This document shows positions 17,450-26,102 of a stretch of DNA of 64,000 nucleotides, piece after piece. Under the pieces are notes generated by a model. That model was given only the letters and a program-made list of their open reading frames with translations, searched no databases and was not told the origin of the DNA. A program made the translations under genes and the position numbers. How positions within the stretch are numbered: the first letter of the stretch is position 1; each line of letters opens with the position of its first letter. The stretch spans positions 3,534,001-3,598,000 of the forward strand of contig NZ_CP103288.1 of assembly GCF_024758005.1 (NCBI RefSeq), in the 5' to 3' direction. The stretch comes from Pseudarthrobacter sp. NS4 (GTDB taxonomy: Bacteria; Actinomycetota; Actinomycetes; Actinomycetales; Micrococcaceae).

Positions 17450-19114
17450 TCAATCAGCGGCTGGAATAAGGAAGCCGTCCCGGACCAGGTTTGCCACCTC
17501 GGCGAGCAGTGCGCTCCGGAAGGTAGCGGCGTCAAATCCCGCCCCTTGCCCCGTTCCGTCGAAGGTCACGCCGCCGCCGAGCAGGGCCTCCAGGGCACCG
17601 GCAATCTGGCCGGCGGACAGGTCGCCGTCGCATGCGGACACAAAGCCGGCCAGTTCAGTACTGAGCAGGTTGGTGCGGCGCAGTCCGGCGCCCTGGCGGA
17701 GCAGGATGACTCCCGGGTGTTCCGCGCCCGGCCGCTGGTGCCGCTCCTCCGTGACGTCGCCCGCCACCAGCAGGTGCGCGTCCTCCAGGTTATTTTCCGC
17801 AAGCCAGTCATTGCGTTCGACGGCGGCGCCCAGGTGGGGTCCGACGGGCTGTTCGATCGGGTACGTGATTTCCTCGAAGCGGTTGACCACTGCCTGTCCG
17901 TCAGCAGGGGGACGCCGCAGCCAGAGCATGCCGAAGCCGATCCCCTCCACTTTCCTGGATTCAAAGTCGGCGAGGTAGGCGCCGTAGGCGTCCTGGTAAT
18001 GCTGCCGGTCCCGGCTTTCGGACGCGTCCTGCAGCCATGTCTCCGCGTACTGCTCCGGGCTGACCTGCTCCCGCTGGATGAACCAGGCGTCCACCCCGGC
18101 CCGGACCCACCCCTTGGGCCGCTCGTGCCACTCCGACCCGGCCCGCACTTCCCAGTTGCCCAGCATCTGGGCTGCGCCCCCCGGCGCCAGCACGCCGGGC
18201 AGTCCCGCCACGAGCGAGGAGACGATCCCATCACCCGGCAGCCCGCCGTCACGGTACGTGAACTGCTCCGATGCCTCCTCCCCCGGCCGCCGAGGGGTGA
18301 TGACGAACGGCGGATTGGACACCACCAGGCCAAACTCCTCACCAGCCACCGGGTCAAGGAGCGACCCGAGGCGGAGGCTGACCCGGTCCGCAAACCGGGC
18401 CGGGTCAACAGAAAGGGCCTCAGCGTTGAGCAGGATATTGAAGCGCGTGAAGGCGAGGGCGCGCGGGGATATGTCGGTGGCTGTCACGTGCTCACAGTGG
18501 TGCAGGAGGTGGAACGTCTGGACCCCGCAGCCTGTACCAAGGTCCAGTGCCCGCTGCGTATGCCGGCGGATGGTGGTCTGCACCAGCGTGGTGGAAGCCT
18601 GCCCGATGCCCAGGACGTGGTCGTGGCGGAGGACTCCGGACTGCTGGTGCGCGGCGAGGTCACTGGCCACCCACAGTTCGGCGCCGCCGCTGCCGTCATC
18701 GTTCGCGTCCCAGCCATAGGGCCGAAGGTCTGCCTTGGCCGCCAACAACCCCGAACCGGGAACGGGCTGCAGCAGGCCCAGTTCCAGCAGGCCGTCAGCA
18801 CGGATGCCGGGCAGGGCGGCGTTAAGCGTTTCCCGTCCCTGGGGTTCGGCCAGGAGCCACAGACGGACGACGGCGGCCAGCGCCGCGGCGCCGTCGTCCT
18901 GCCGGACCGCCCGCTCGGTGGCGAGCAAGGCGGGGATGATCTGGTCCCGGTTCAGCGCTGCCGTGGCGGAGGGCCCGAGAAGCCGGGCGACGCCGTCGAG
19001 CGTGTAACCGAGCCGGCGCAGGTCGGCGGCGAGCGCCGTGAGAAGCTCCGGAAGGTCGCTGCGCGGGGCGTCGGGGGTGTTGCCGGCGGTGAACTCGTAT
19101 GGGGATCTAGGCAC
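17450..19114 (-). CDS. class I SAM-dependent methyltransferase with NPPF motif
   Basis: A 554-residue protein. Residues 1-180 form a helical N-terminal domain common to an actinobacterial methyltransferase group. The Rossmann-type SAM motif I is ALDLGTGCG at 189-197, followed by ATDISPRAL near 212-220 and the substrate-amide motif NPPF at 267-270, as in RsmC/RlmG/PrmC-type enzymes that methylate exocyclic amines or glutamine side chains. The C-terminal 150 residues have no recognisable motif. Start is GTG 19114. The substrate (rRNA, release factor or other) cannot be told from sequence. It lies upstream of topA on the same strand, 123 bases away. Confidence 0.8.
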   Translation of the reverse strand: MPRSPYEFTAGNTPDAPRSDLPELLTALAADLRRLGYTLDGVARLLGPSATAALNRDQIIPALLATERAVRQDDGAAALAAVVRLWLLAEPQGRETLNAALPGIRADGLLELGLLQPVPGSGLLAAKADLRPYGWDANDDGSGGAELWVASDLAAHQQSGVLRHDHVLGIGQASTTLVQTTIRRHTQRALDLGTGCGVQTFHLLHHCEHVTATDISPRALAFTRFNILLNAEALSVDPARFADRVSLRLGSLLDPVAGEEFGLVVSNPPFVITPRRPGEEASEQFTYRDGGLPGDGIVSSLVAGLPGVLAPGGAAQMLGNWEVRAGSEWHERPKGWVRAGVDAWFIQREQVSPEQYAETWLQDASESRDRQHYQDAYGAYLADFESRKVEGIGFGMLWLRRPPADGQAVVNRFEEITYPIEQPVGPHLGAAVERNDWLAENNLEDAHLLVAGDVTEERHQRPGAEHPGVILLRQGAGLRRTNLLSTELAGFVSACDGDLSAGQIAGALEALLGGGVTFDGTGQGAGFDAATFRSALLAEVANLVRDGFLIPAAD

Positions 19115-19205
19115 CGCACAAGTTTAGTCCGCCGGCTGGCGCCGCCCGGCGGTCCAGTGCAGGCCGCAGTACGGAGCTGTCCTGCCCACGGGGTAGCGTG
19201 GAAGC

Positions 19206-19700
19206 ATGCCTGTCCGACTCTCCCTCCTTCCGCGCGCCCGGCGCCGGACTGCCGCCCGTCCCGGCCTTCGGTTTCCGTCCGGCAGGCCCCTGTTGAAGGC
19301 CGGCACCGTGGTGGCCGCAGCCCTTGCCCTGGCTGGCTGCACACCCCTGGTGTCCGTCGAGAACGCGGACGTTCCACAATGGCGGGCTACGGCGCTGCCC
19401 GCTCCCCCGGGGACGGTTCTCGAGGACGCCGGCAAGATCCTCAACCGGGACCGCCTCATAAAGGAAGCGGCCAACGTTCCAGCGGGCCGCTACACCCTGT
19501 CGGCCACCTGCGAAGGCGGCGGTAAGGCCTTCTTCGCGGTCTCACTTAGCGGTGCGGAACTGGTTGACCACGGTGCAGCCTGCAACGGCAGCCTCGAAAC
19601 CACCAGGATTACGCTGCAGGAGGCCGGCACCCTGGAAATCAGTACCTCCAGCGTGGACGCTCCACTGATCTACGCCTACCACCTGGTGCCCGCAGAATAG
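19206..19700 (+). CDS. putative lipoprotein, paralogue of the next gene
   Basis: A 164-residue exported protein of unknown function. Basic N-terminus, hydrophobic segment at about 32-42 and lipobox LAGC with the lipidated Cys at 45. The C-terminal 70 residues contain the pattern GRYTLSATC...FFAVSLSGAELVDHGAAC, with Cys 102 and Cys 126 exactly 24 residues apart, and end IYAYHLVPAE. The next gene has the same pattern and the same 24-residue cysteine spacing, so the two are tandem paralogues. A disulphide between these two cysteines is plausible. It is divergent from the methyltransferase gene. No known family recognised. Confidence 0.75.
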   Translation: MPVRLSLLPRARRRTAARPGLRFPSGRPLLKAGTVVAAALALAGCTPLVSVENADVPQWRATALPAPPGTVLEDAGKILNRDRLIKEAANVPAGRYTLSATCEGGGKAFFAVSLSGAELVDHGAACNGSLETTRITLQEAGTLEISTSSVDAPLIYAYHLVPAE

Positions 19701-19750
19701 CGGGTCTTTCTGCTCTGGCCCGCCCGCGCAGGGGGGCATAAGGTCGGACT

Positions 19751-20320
19751 ATGCCCAGCGTGCGGAGATCCTCCGCGCCCCGTCCCGTACGGACAGCACG
19801 GGCGCCGCTGACGCGGAAGCCGGCGGCCGCCGTCGTCCTTGGCATTGTGCTGGCAGCAGGGATGCTGGGCGGCTGTGAATACACCTACGACGACGGCCGG
19901 GACTGGTCCGTGCCGGCGGAGACGGAGGGCACAGCCCTGCCAGGGCCGCTGTTCACGCGCGACCCGCTGCGGCGCGACCCCGTGACGGAAGCACAGCTTG
20001 AGGACTGGGTCACCCGGACGCTGCCCGACACCACGCAGCTTGTGGTCCATTCCGGAGCCGGGTTGCTGCACGCCGGGGAAGTGCGGACCGAGGCCACCCC
20101 TGTCCTTGAAACCGGCACTTATGCGCTGGCCCTGGCCTGCCGGAGCCAACGGCGGGTGACATTCACCGTCCGCAGCGAATCGCTCACCCTGGTGGACCTC
20201 GGCCTAAGGTGCGGAGTCACCAGGGAAAACGTTGTTTATCTTTCCGCGGAAACGGCCCTGAGCATCAAGGTGGAGGCCAGGACCGGCGCCAATTTTGCCT
20301 ACCGGCTGCGGCGCCTGTGA
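19751..20320 (+). CDS. putative lipoprotein, paralogue of the preceding gene
   Basis: A 189-residue exported protein of unknown function, 50 bases after its paralogue. Signal peptide hydrophobic stretch at about 25-38 and lipobox LGGC (Cys 42). The C-terminal module matches the previous gene: GTYALALAC...VTFTVRSESLTLVDLGLRC with Cys 130 and Cys 154 (24 apart) and a closing ANFAYRL. A Tyr/Asp-rich segment follows the lipid anchor. The duplication is old, as identity is confined to key positions. Probably membrane-anchored on the outer face; the binding partner is unknown. Confidence 0.75.
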   Translation: MPSVRRSSAPRPVRTARAPLTRKPAAAVVLGIVLAAGMLGGCEYTYDDGRDWSVPAETEGTALPGPLFTRDPLRRDPVTEAQLEDWVTRTLPDTTQLVVHSGAGLLHAGEVRTEATPVLETGTYALALACRSQRRVTFTVRSESLTLVDLGLRCGVTRENVVYLSAETALSIKVEARTGANFAYRLRRL

Positions 20321-20360
20321 GCGCTGCCCTTCACTGTTCAGGCGGGCGCTGAGACCCCTT

Positions 20361-21254
20361 TCAGGCCGCGCAGCCCTCCGGGCAGCGCAGGGTCTCCGGG
20401 CTGGAGGCGCACCCGGCACAGTACAGCGTGAGGGTGCGGCAACTGGGATTGGAGCAGTTTTCGAACTTGCTGGTGGGCGCTGAGCAGCGGACGCATTCGC
20501 CGATGGTCTTGGCGTCCTCGCTGAATTCGAGGTGCATGCGCTTGTCGAAGACGTAGAGGGAGCCCTCCCAGAGGCCCTGGTCCTTGAAGGTTTCGCCGTA
20601 CCGGACGATGCCGCCATCCAGCTGGTAGACCTCTTTAAAGCCGCGGTTCACCATCAGGCTGGAGAGCACCTCGCAGCGGATGCCTCCGGTGCAGTACGTA
20701 ACCACGGCTTTGTCCTTGAGTTCGTCGTACTTGCCGGACTCAAGTTCCTTGATGAAGTCGTGGGTGGTGGCGACATCGGGGACCACAGCGTCCTTGAACC
20801 GGCCGATCTGGGCTTCGAAGGCGTTCCGGCCATCGAAGAAGACCACCTCCTCGCCGTCCTTTTTCTTAGCGTCCACCAGTTCGTGCAGATCTTCGGGCAA
20901 CAGGCGCGTCCCGCCTCCGACGACCCCGTTGGCGTCTACCCGGAGTTCACCGGGTGCGCCGAAGGAGACGATCTCGTCGCGCACTTTGACGCTGAGCCTC
21001 GGAAAGTCTTCCGCACCGCCTTCGGACCACTTAACGTCGATGCCGTGGAAGCCCTTGTACTCCCGGGTGGTCTTGACGTACTGCTTCACGGCTCCGATTT
21101 CGCCGCCCACGGTGGCATTGATGCCGTCCTTGGAAATGATGATGCGCCCGGTAAGTCCCAGCTTCTCGCACAGGGCCCGCTGCCAGAGCCGCACGGCGTC
21201 GGGGTCAGCGATGGGGGTAAAGCCGTAAAAAAGCACAATTCGGTTCAAAGCCAC
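20361..21254 (-). CDS. trhO: tRNA uridine(34) hydroxylase (rhodanese-domain TrhO/YceA family)
   Basis: A 297-residue protein: N-terminal acylphosphatase-like domain ([15 protein letters not shown]), a central rhodanese domain with the active-site loop YCTGGIRCE, and a C-terminal cysteine-rich end (CVRC...CSNPSC...CAGC...CPEGC) suggesting a metal site. The family makes 5-hydroxyuridine at tRNA position 34. I chose GTG 21254, where homology begins; TACCCT seven bases upstream could be the -10 of a leaderless transcript. An ATG 18 codons earlier adds a proline-rich stretch without homology. Confidence 0.88.
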   Translation of the reverse strand: MALNRIVLFYGFTPIADPDAVRLWQRALCEKLGLTGRIIISKDGINATVGGEIGAVKQYVKTTREYKGFHGIDVKWSEGGAEDFPRLSVKVRDEIVSFGAPGELRVDANGVVGGGTRLLPEDLHELVDAKKKDGEEVVFFDGRNAFEAQIGRFKDAVVPDVATTHDFIKELESGKYDELKDKAVVTYCTGGIRCEVLSSLMVNRGFKEVYQLDGGIVRYGETFKDQGLWEGSLYVFDKRMHLEFSEDAKTIGECVRCSAPTSKFENCSNPSCRTLTLYCAGCASSPETLRCPEGCAA

Positions 21255-21423
21255 GTATTTAAGGGTACCGGCTGGGGGCCGGGGAGCTGATCGGGACCGG
21301 CATGGCACGGGAGGATGCGGCTGGGCGCCGGATTGCGTCGGTGCAGCGGCCCTGCATCACAATTGCATAAGCACCCCTGCCACCCCCTGTTGCTGGCGAA
21401 CGGGCTGGAATAGTGTTCATGCC

Positions 21424-22116
21424 ATGAGTCCGGAAACCATGATTGAAGACATCACTGGCCTTCTTGAAGTGTGGGTGGCCGGCTGGGCCGGTTGCCGCGG
21501 GTACCAGACATCTGCGGAGGGCCGCTTTCCCGCTGCCCTCCGGGCCGACACCAGTGGTGAATGGGAATACTTCGCCTCCGACCCCACCGACGACGAATTC
21601 GCTTCCCTGGCCGCCAGGACGGCAGAAGCCCCTGCCCGGGGGCTGACGATCCTCACCAACGACATTGAGCGCTACTCAGCGCTCGCCGGCAGGCATGGAC
21701 TGAATATCACCTCTTATTCACAAACCATGATGATCGTGGACATGGAAACGCAGGACGCCGAAGACCCCTGGCTCTCTGACGATGACCTCGAACTCTTCCT
21801 TTCCGAGCAGAATGGCGTGCATTACGCCGAGGTACGCTCGGGCGACACTGTCGCTGCCAGCGGGCGGGTGTTCGTGGTGGGCGATACCGCCGTGTTCGAC
21901 AAAATCATCACCGAACCGGGCTTCCAGCGCCGCGGGCTGGGCAGTTTCATTATGCGGGCCCTTGCTGCCCAGGCCTTCGAGCATGATGTGGAGACCGGGT
22001 TGCTGCTGGCCTCCGTTGACGGCCAGAAGCTCTATTCCCACCTGGGATGGAGCACGGTCTCGCGGGTGCTCATGCTCTCGGCATCCCACAACGGCGCCGA
22101 CCTTTCGCTCAGCTGA
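21424..22116 (+). CDS. GNAT-family N-acetyltransferase
   Basis: A 230-residue protein whose C-terminal half carries the acetyl-CoA pyrophosphate loop QRRGLGSFIMRAL preceded by DKIITEPGF, and the typical C-terminal YSHLGW strand. The N-terminal 100 residues resemble a degenerate acetyltransferase half, so a tandem-GNAT fold is possible. The acceptor is unknown. TAGTGT nine bases upstream of the ATG could be the -10 of a leaderless message. Monocistronic between trhO (divergent) and the helicase gene. Confidence 0.8.
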   Translation: MSPETMIEDITGLLEVWVAGWAGCRGYQTSAEGRFPAALRADTSGEWEYFASDPTDDEFASLAARTAEAPARGLTILTNDIERYSALAGRHGLNITSYSQTMMIVDMETQDAEDPWLSDDDLELFLSEQNGVHYAEVRSGDTVAASGRVFVVGDTAVFDKIITEPGFQRRGLGSFIMRALAAQAFEHDVETGLLLASVDGQKLYSHLGWSTVSRVLMLSASHNGADLSLS

Positions 22117-22140
22117 GTCCTTTCTCCAGGCAATCCCCTC

Positions 22141-22179
22141 GGCCGGGCCGGTTTCCCCCTTCGGCGAACCGGACGGGCC
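22141..22179 (+). terminator. possible hairpin terminator after the GNAT gene
   Basis: A GC-rich dyad: CCGGTT (22148-22153) with AACCGG (22167-22172), extended imperfectly by flanking GGCC arms. It lies 25 bases after the GNAT stop and 30 bases before the helicase start. Confidence 0.4.
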
Positions 22180-22208
22180 GGGCCCCTGCCGGGTGAAACA
22201 ATGTTGGA

Positions 22209-24596
22209 GTGAACCCCCATGACTCCCTGATTCCGCTGCTGGGCCGCGGCCCGGACCCGGAACAGCTCCGTCATGTGCGCACCATCCCGGCCCGCCCGGC
22301 AGTGTATGAGCAGTGGCCGGACTGGGTCCACCCTGACCTGGTGGCCGCGTACGGTTCCCGGGGCATCCAGGAGCCATACCGGCACCAGGTGGAAGCGGCG
22401 AACGTTGCCCACGGCGGCGAACATGTCGTGGTGGCCACGGGGACTGCATCCGGCAAGTCGCTGGCGTACCAGCTTCCGGCCCTGGATGCCATCCACCGTT
22501 CGGAACTGCGCGTCCTTGCAGACCCCGGAAAGATCCATGACGACGGCGCCGTCACCCTTTATCTCTCGCCCACCAAGGCGCTGGCCGCCGACCAGCTGAA
22601 TGCCATCCGGGCCCTGAAACTGCCCACCGTCCGGGCGGAAACGTACGACGGCGACACGGATCCTGCCTCCCGGCGCTGGATCCGGGACCACGCCAACTTC
22701 ATCCTGGCCAACCCGGACATGCTGCACTTCGGCATCCTGCCCAACCACGCCTGGTGGGCCGGGTTCTTCCGCCGCCTCCGCTACGTGATCGTGGACGAAG
22801 CCCACAGCTACCGCGGCGTGTTCGGGTCCCACGTGGCCAACCTGATGCGGCGGCTGCGGCGCATCTGCGCCTACTACGGAGCCGGGACCGCCTACCCGGA
22901 ACCTGTGTTCATTGCTGCGTCAGCCACCGCCTCAGACCCTGATGCCTCCTTCTCCCGGCTGATCGGCGCACCCGTCAAGGCCGTCTCCCGCGACTGTTCG
23001 CCGCATGGTGCCACCACCGTGGCGTTCTGGGAACCCGCGTTGACGGAAGTTCGCGGCGAGAACGGCGCCAGGGAGCGGCGCACGGCAGTGGCCGAAACGG
23101 CAGACCTGCTGGCCAACCTGGTGTCAGCGCAGATCCGCACCATCGCCTTCATCAAATCGCGCCGCGGGGCAGAAACCATCTCCTCCATCACCAAACGGCT
23201 CTTGGACGAGGTGGATCCAAGCCTGCCGCAGCGGGTGGCTGCCTACCGCTCCGGCTACCTGCCCGAGGAACGCCGTGCGGTGGAGAAAGCCCTCCGGTCC
23301 GGCCGGCTGCTGGGAGTTTCCAGCACCTCGGCGTTGGAGCTGGGCATCGACATCTCCGGGCTTGACGCTGTTCTGGTGGCGGGCTGGCCCGGAACCCGGG
23401 CTTCCCTTTTCCAGCAGATCGGGCGGGCGGGCAGGGCCGGGCAGGAAGCCATCGCCGCGTTCGTTGCCGGTGACGACCCCCTCGACACGTTCCTCGTGAA
23501 CCATCCGGAGGCAATTTTCGACGTCTCCGTTGAAGCCACCGTTTTTGACCCGTCCAATCCTTACGTGCTGGGTCCGCACCTGTGTGCCGCGGCGGCGGAA
23601 CTTCCGCTGGGCACGGGCGAGCTGGACCTTTTCGGTGGAACGGCGGAGGGACTCCTGGACAAGCTGGTGGCGCAGGGCTATCTTCGGCGCCGGCCGGCCG
23701 GCTGGTTCTGGACGCACTCCCAGAGCGCCGCCGCCATGGTCAGCCTGCGCGCCGACGGCGGTGGTCCTGTCAGCATTGTGGACGCCGACACCGGCTCCCT
23801 CCTCGGAACGATGGATTCGCCGCAGACCCACTACCAGGCGCACAACGGCGCGGTCTACATCCACCAGGGTGACAGCTACGTGGTGGAGGACCTGAACGAA
23901 GACGACCACTGCGTGGTGGTCCGCCGTGCCAACCCCGACTACTACACCACCGCCCGGGATGTCACACAGATCGAAGTCCTGGAGACCCAGCGCACCACGC
24001 AATGGGGAGACGTCACAGTCCACTTCGGCGACGTGAAGGTCACCACGCAGGTGGTTTCGTTCCAGCGCAAAGCCCTGATTTCCAATGAGATCCTCGGCGA
24101 GGAACCACTGGACCTGGGCGCCCGGGAGCTGTTCACCAAGGCCGTATGGTTCGTGGTGGACAACCGGTCACTGACAGCAGCCGGCCTCATCGAAGCCCAG
24201 TTCCCGGGAGCCCTGCACGCCGCGGAGCATGCAGCGATCGGCCTCCTGCCCCTGGTGGCGTCCAGTGACCGCTGGGACATCGGCGGGGTGTCGACTGCCC
24301 TGCACGCCGACACTGGAGTGCCCACTATCTTTGTGTACGACGGACACCCCGGCGGCGCGGGTTTTGCTGAACGGGGCTACGACAAGGCGAAGGTATGGCT
24401 GGCGGCCACCCGGGACGCGATCAAGGCCTGTGAGTGCGACTCCGGCTGCCCGTCCTGCGTGCAGTCCCCTAAATGCGGGAACAAGAACAACCCGCTGGAC
24501 AAGGCCGCCGCCGTGACCCTCCTGGACGTCCTGTTGAAGGATGCGACGGAGATGACTCCAGTGAGCGAGCCGAGCGGAGGCTTCCGGCCCGCCTAA
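22209..24596 (+). CDS. MrfA/YprA-like DEAH superfamily II DNA helicase with DUF1998 domain
   Basis: A 795-residue helicase. Walker A ATGTASGKS near residue 76-84, DEAH at 196-199, motif VI-like QIGRAGRAG, and a C-terminal DUF1998 domain with a four-cysteine cluster CECDSGCPSC followed by CGNKN. The same architecture is seen in Bacillus MrfA (YprA), which works in repair of mitomycin-type DNA damage with a separate nuclease, and in the mycobacterial Rv3649 protein next to topA. No MrfB-like nuclease is visible here. Start GTG 22209. The last 4 bases overlap the convergent tadG-like gene. Confidence 0.87.
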   Translation: MNPHDSLIPLLGRGPDPEQLRHVRTIPARPAVYEQWPDWVHPDLVAAYGSRGIQEPYRHQVEAANVAHGGEHVVVATGTASGKSLAYQLPALDAIHRSELRVLADPGKIHDDGAVTLYLSPTKALAADQLNAIRALKLPTVRAETYDGDTDPASRRWIRDHANFILANPDMLHFGILPNHAWWAGFFRRLRYVIVDEAHSYRGVFGSHVANLMRRLRRICAYYGAGTAYPEPVFIAASATASDPDASFSRLIGAPVKAVSRDCSPHGATTVAFWEPALTEVRGENGARERRTAVAETADLLANLVSAQIRTIAFIKSRRGAETISSITKRLLDEVDPSLPQRVAAYRSGYLPEERRAVEKALRSGRLLGVSSTSALELGIDISGLDAVLVAGWPGTRASLFQQIGRAGRAGQEAIAAFVAGDDPLDTFLVNHPEAIFDVSVEATVFDPSNPYVLGPHLCAAAAELPLGTGELDLFGGTAEGLLDKLVAQGYLRRRPAGWFWTHSQSAAAMVSLRADGGGPVSIVDADTGSLLGTMDSPQTHYQAHNGAVYIHQGDSYVVEDLNEDDHCVVVRRANPDYYTTARDVTQIEVLETQRTTQWGDVTVHFGDVKVTTQVVSFQRKALISNEILGEEPLDLGARELFTKAVWFVVDNRSLTAAGLIEAQFPGALHAAEHAAIGLLPLVASSDRWDIGGVSTALHADTGVPTIFVYDGHPGGAGFAERGYDKAKVWLAATRDAIKACECDSGCPSCVQSPKCGNKNNPLDKAAAVTLLDVLLKDATEMTPVSEPSGGFRPA

Positions 24597-25024
24597 GGCG
24601 GAGGTCCGGCACGGGCATGGCCGTTCGCCGGGCCCAGCAGCGACCGCTCCCCCAGCTCTGTCCTGACCTCAAGTATCTGTCCTGGACCTTCAACGCAACT
24701 GAGTACAGCGGCGGCGTGGCGGGCTGCCACCTCAACAGCCACCGCGCAGGGTTCGCCGTCTGTGATGCCGCGCAGCGCGTCGGCTCCGGCAAGAGCGGCC
24801 AGGTCAGCGGCGGAGGCTGCCCTGCTCGCCAGCACGGCCGCCTGGGCCAGCAACAACATCATCGCCATCACCATCATGACCACCAGTGCAAGACCTGCAG
24901 CCAGGACCGTGCCGGAGCCCCTTTCACGGGTGTCCGCCGGGCCCGGCTTCACCCTGTACGGCCCGCACTGCCCCCTCCACCCAAAGTTCCCCGCGGGAAC
25001 AGCGTCCGGGGATCCGCCGGTCAC
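24593..25024 (-). CDS. TadG/Rv3654c-like small pilus-locus protein
   Basis: A 143-residue protein. A basic stretch is followed by ERGSGTVLAAGLALVVMM, a hydrophobic helix (about residues 33-55) like that of TadE/TadG minor pilins, then an Ala-rich region AASAADLAALAGADAL typical of the 'secretion/helicase neighbourhood' TadE-like family. It lacks the Glu at +5 after the glycine. Start GTG 25024 overlaps the TGA of tadE (GTGA) and has AGGGGGAAC upstream. Last gene of the tad operon; it overlaps the helicase stop on the other strand by 4 bases. Confidence 0.78.
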   Translation of the reverse strand: MTGGSPDAVPAGNFGWRGQCGPYRVKPGPADTRERGSGTVLAAGLALVVMMVMAMMLLLAQAAVLASRAASAADLAALAGADALRGITDGEPCAVAVEVAARHAAAVLSCVEGPGQILEVRTELGERSLLGPANGHARAGPPP

Positions 25025-25506
25025 CTGTTCCCCCTGCCCTCGGTCAGGCCACTGGCCTGGCTTGCGGCAGCTGACTCGCTGCGGGTGGAAGCGAGGGCAG
25101 TGAGAGTCCATGGAAACGAGGAACCAAGGGGGCCAGCCACCCGGTCGCTTACTGTGATGCTGAACCACCCATCCTCGGCCGCGACCGAGGCCGAGGCAGT
25201 GCCGCCGGCCAGGGTCCTGACTGTACTTTGGACATTGGCAGGATCCTCACCCCTCGCCAGTGCACGTGCGCCGGCACGCGCTCCCTCTTCGATCCGCAGC
25301 TGCGTGACGCCTGCAGCGGCACCAGCCAGGAGCATGGCCAGCAGAGTCACGACAGCAGGCAAGGTGACGGCAAACTCGGCTGTTACGGCACCTCGGGATT
25401 CCTTCCAGGCATCACTTCCGCCGAACAATCCGGTGTTGAGGAATCCCGTGCATCCGCGGCGTCTCGCGGGCTTCGAGCCCCGCAGTGGCGCACCCCTGCT
25501 GGTCAC
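25021..25506 (-). CDS. TadE-family minor pilin-like protein
   Basis: A 161-residue protein with an N-terminal prepilin-like site SRG-AVTAE (Gly 39, Glu 44 at +5) followed by the hydrophobic helix FAVTLPAVVTLLAMLLAG, then TQLRIEEGARAGARALARGED typical of TadE. It is likely to be processed by a prepilin peptidase encoded elsewhere. GTG 25506 overlaps the stop of the pilin gene (GTGA), so translation is coupled. It sits between the pilin and tadG-like genes, as in the Rv3656c-Rv3654c order. Confidence 0.82.
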   Translation of the reverse strand: MTSRGAPLRGSKPARRRGCTGFLNTGLFGGSDAWKESRGAVTAEFAVTLPAVVTLLAMLLAGAAAGVTQLRIEEGARAGARALARGEDPANVQSTVRTLAGGTASASVAAEDGWFSITVSDRVAGPLGSSFPWTLTALASTRSESAAASQASGLTEGRGNR

Positions 25507-25853
25507 GGCAGCGCCAGCGCGGCACGGATCAGGGTCAGCAGGAAGCCGCGGACCTCGTCACTGCGGAGGATGAAGACGAGGAGCCCGGCAAAACCTACTG
25601 CTGCCAGCGTGGCGATCGCGTATTCGGCAGTAGCCATCCCGGTTTCAGACCCCATCAGCCGCACGGGCCCGCGGTTCGGGAGGAGGCTTGCACCCGGGTA
25701 CAGCTCGACAACGTTACCTGGCAAGGTACTGCCCGCCTTGCCGTCGTGCGTCGCGTTGCGGTGCCGGTTGTCGCTCTGTCCCCTGAAGTCCCTGCGGGAA
25801 GCTGCCGGCACGGCAGGGGCGGCAAAGTAGCGGCGGTGGTGGTTCATGGACAT
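25503..25853 (-). CDS. Flp-type pilin (DUF4244 family) with a long leader
   Basis: A 116-residue prepilin. A type IV-like cleavage site lies far inside: Gly 72 followed by MATAEYAIATLAAVGFAGLLVFIL, with Glu 77 at +5. The mature subunit would be only 44 residues. The 72-residue leader is unusually long and rich in Arg/His/Asn. The ATG at 25853 has AAAGGAAA upstream, whereas the internal ATG at codon 67 has no ribosome binding site, so I keep the long form. It is preceded by a 249-base gap with an 11-bp inverted repeat and overlaps tadE by 4 bases. It probably forms the Flp fibre. Confidence 0.8.
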   Translation of the reverse strand: MSMNHHRRYFAAPAVPAASRRDFRGQSDNRHRNATHDGKAGSTLPGNVVELYPGASLLPNRGPVRLMGSETGMATAEYAIATLAAVGFAGLLVFILRSDEVRGFLLTLIRAALALP

Positions 25854-26016
25854 GTGGTGTTTCCTTTCCTGGGACCGGTGGTGTTGCCGGCTGTCCTGAC
25901 TCTTCCGCGCCGTGCTTTGGCCGGTAAGGCTGTTGGTTCCCTAAGTGGAAAAGCCCGGCCTCTTTCCTGGTGTGGAGGACAAGACCGGAGGGCGGGCACG
26001 GAGGGACAACAACAAG

Positions 26017-26064
26017 CAGACGGATCCGGAGCAACAGGGACCCGTCAGTGAGGGGATCCGTCTG
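26017..26064 (-). promoter_or_regulatory. 11-bp inverted repeat between tadC and pilin genes
   Basis: The arms CAGACGGATCC (26017-26027) and GGATCCGTCTG (26054-26064) are exact complements around a 26-base loop. They lie in the 25854-26102 gap, the only sizeable gap inside the tad operon. It could attenuate read-through or stabilise the pilin mRNA. No promoter for the pilin gene was convincing. Confidence 0.55.
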
Positions 26065-26102
26065 TGAGGGGACGAGAGCACGGCGCCGAAAACCTCCTTC
26101 GG

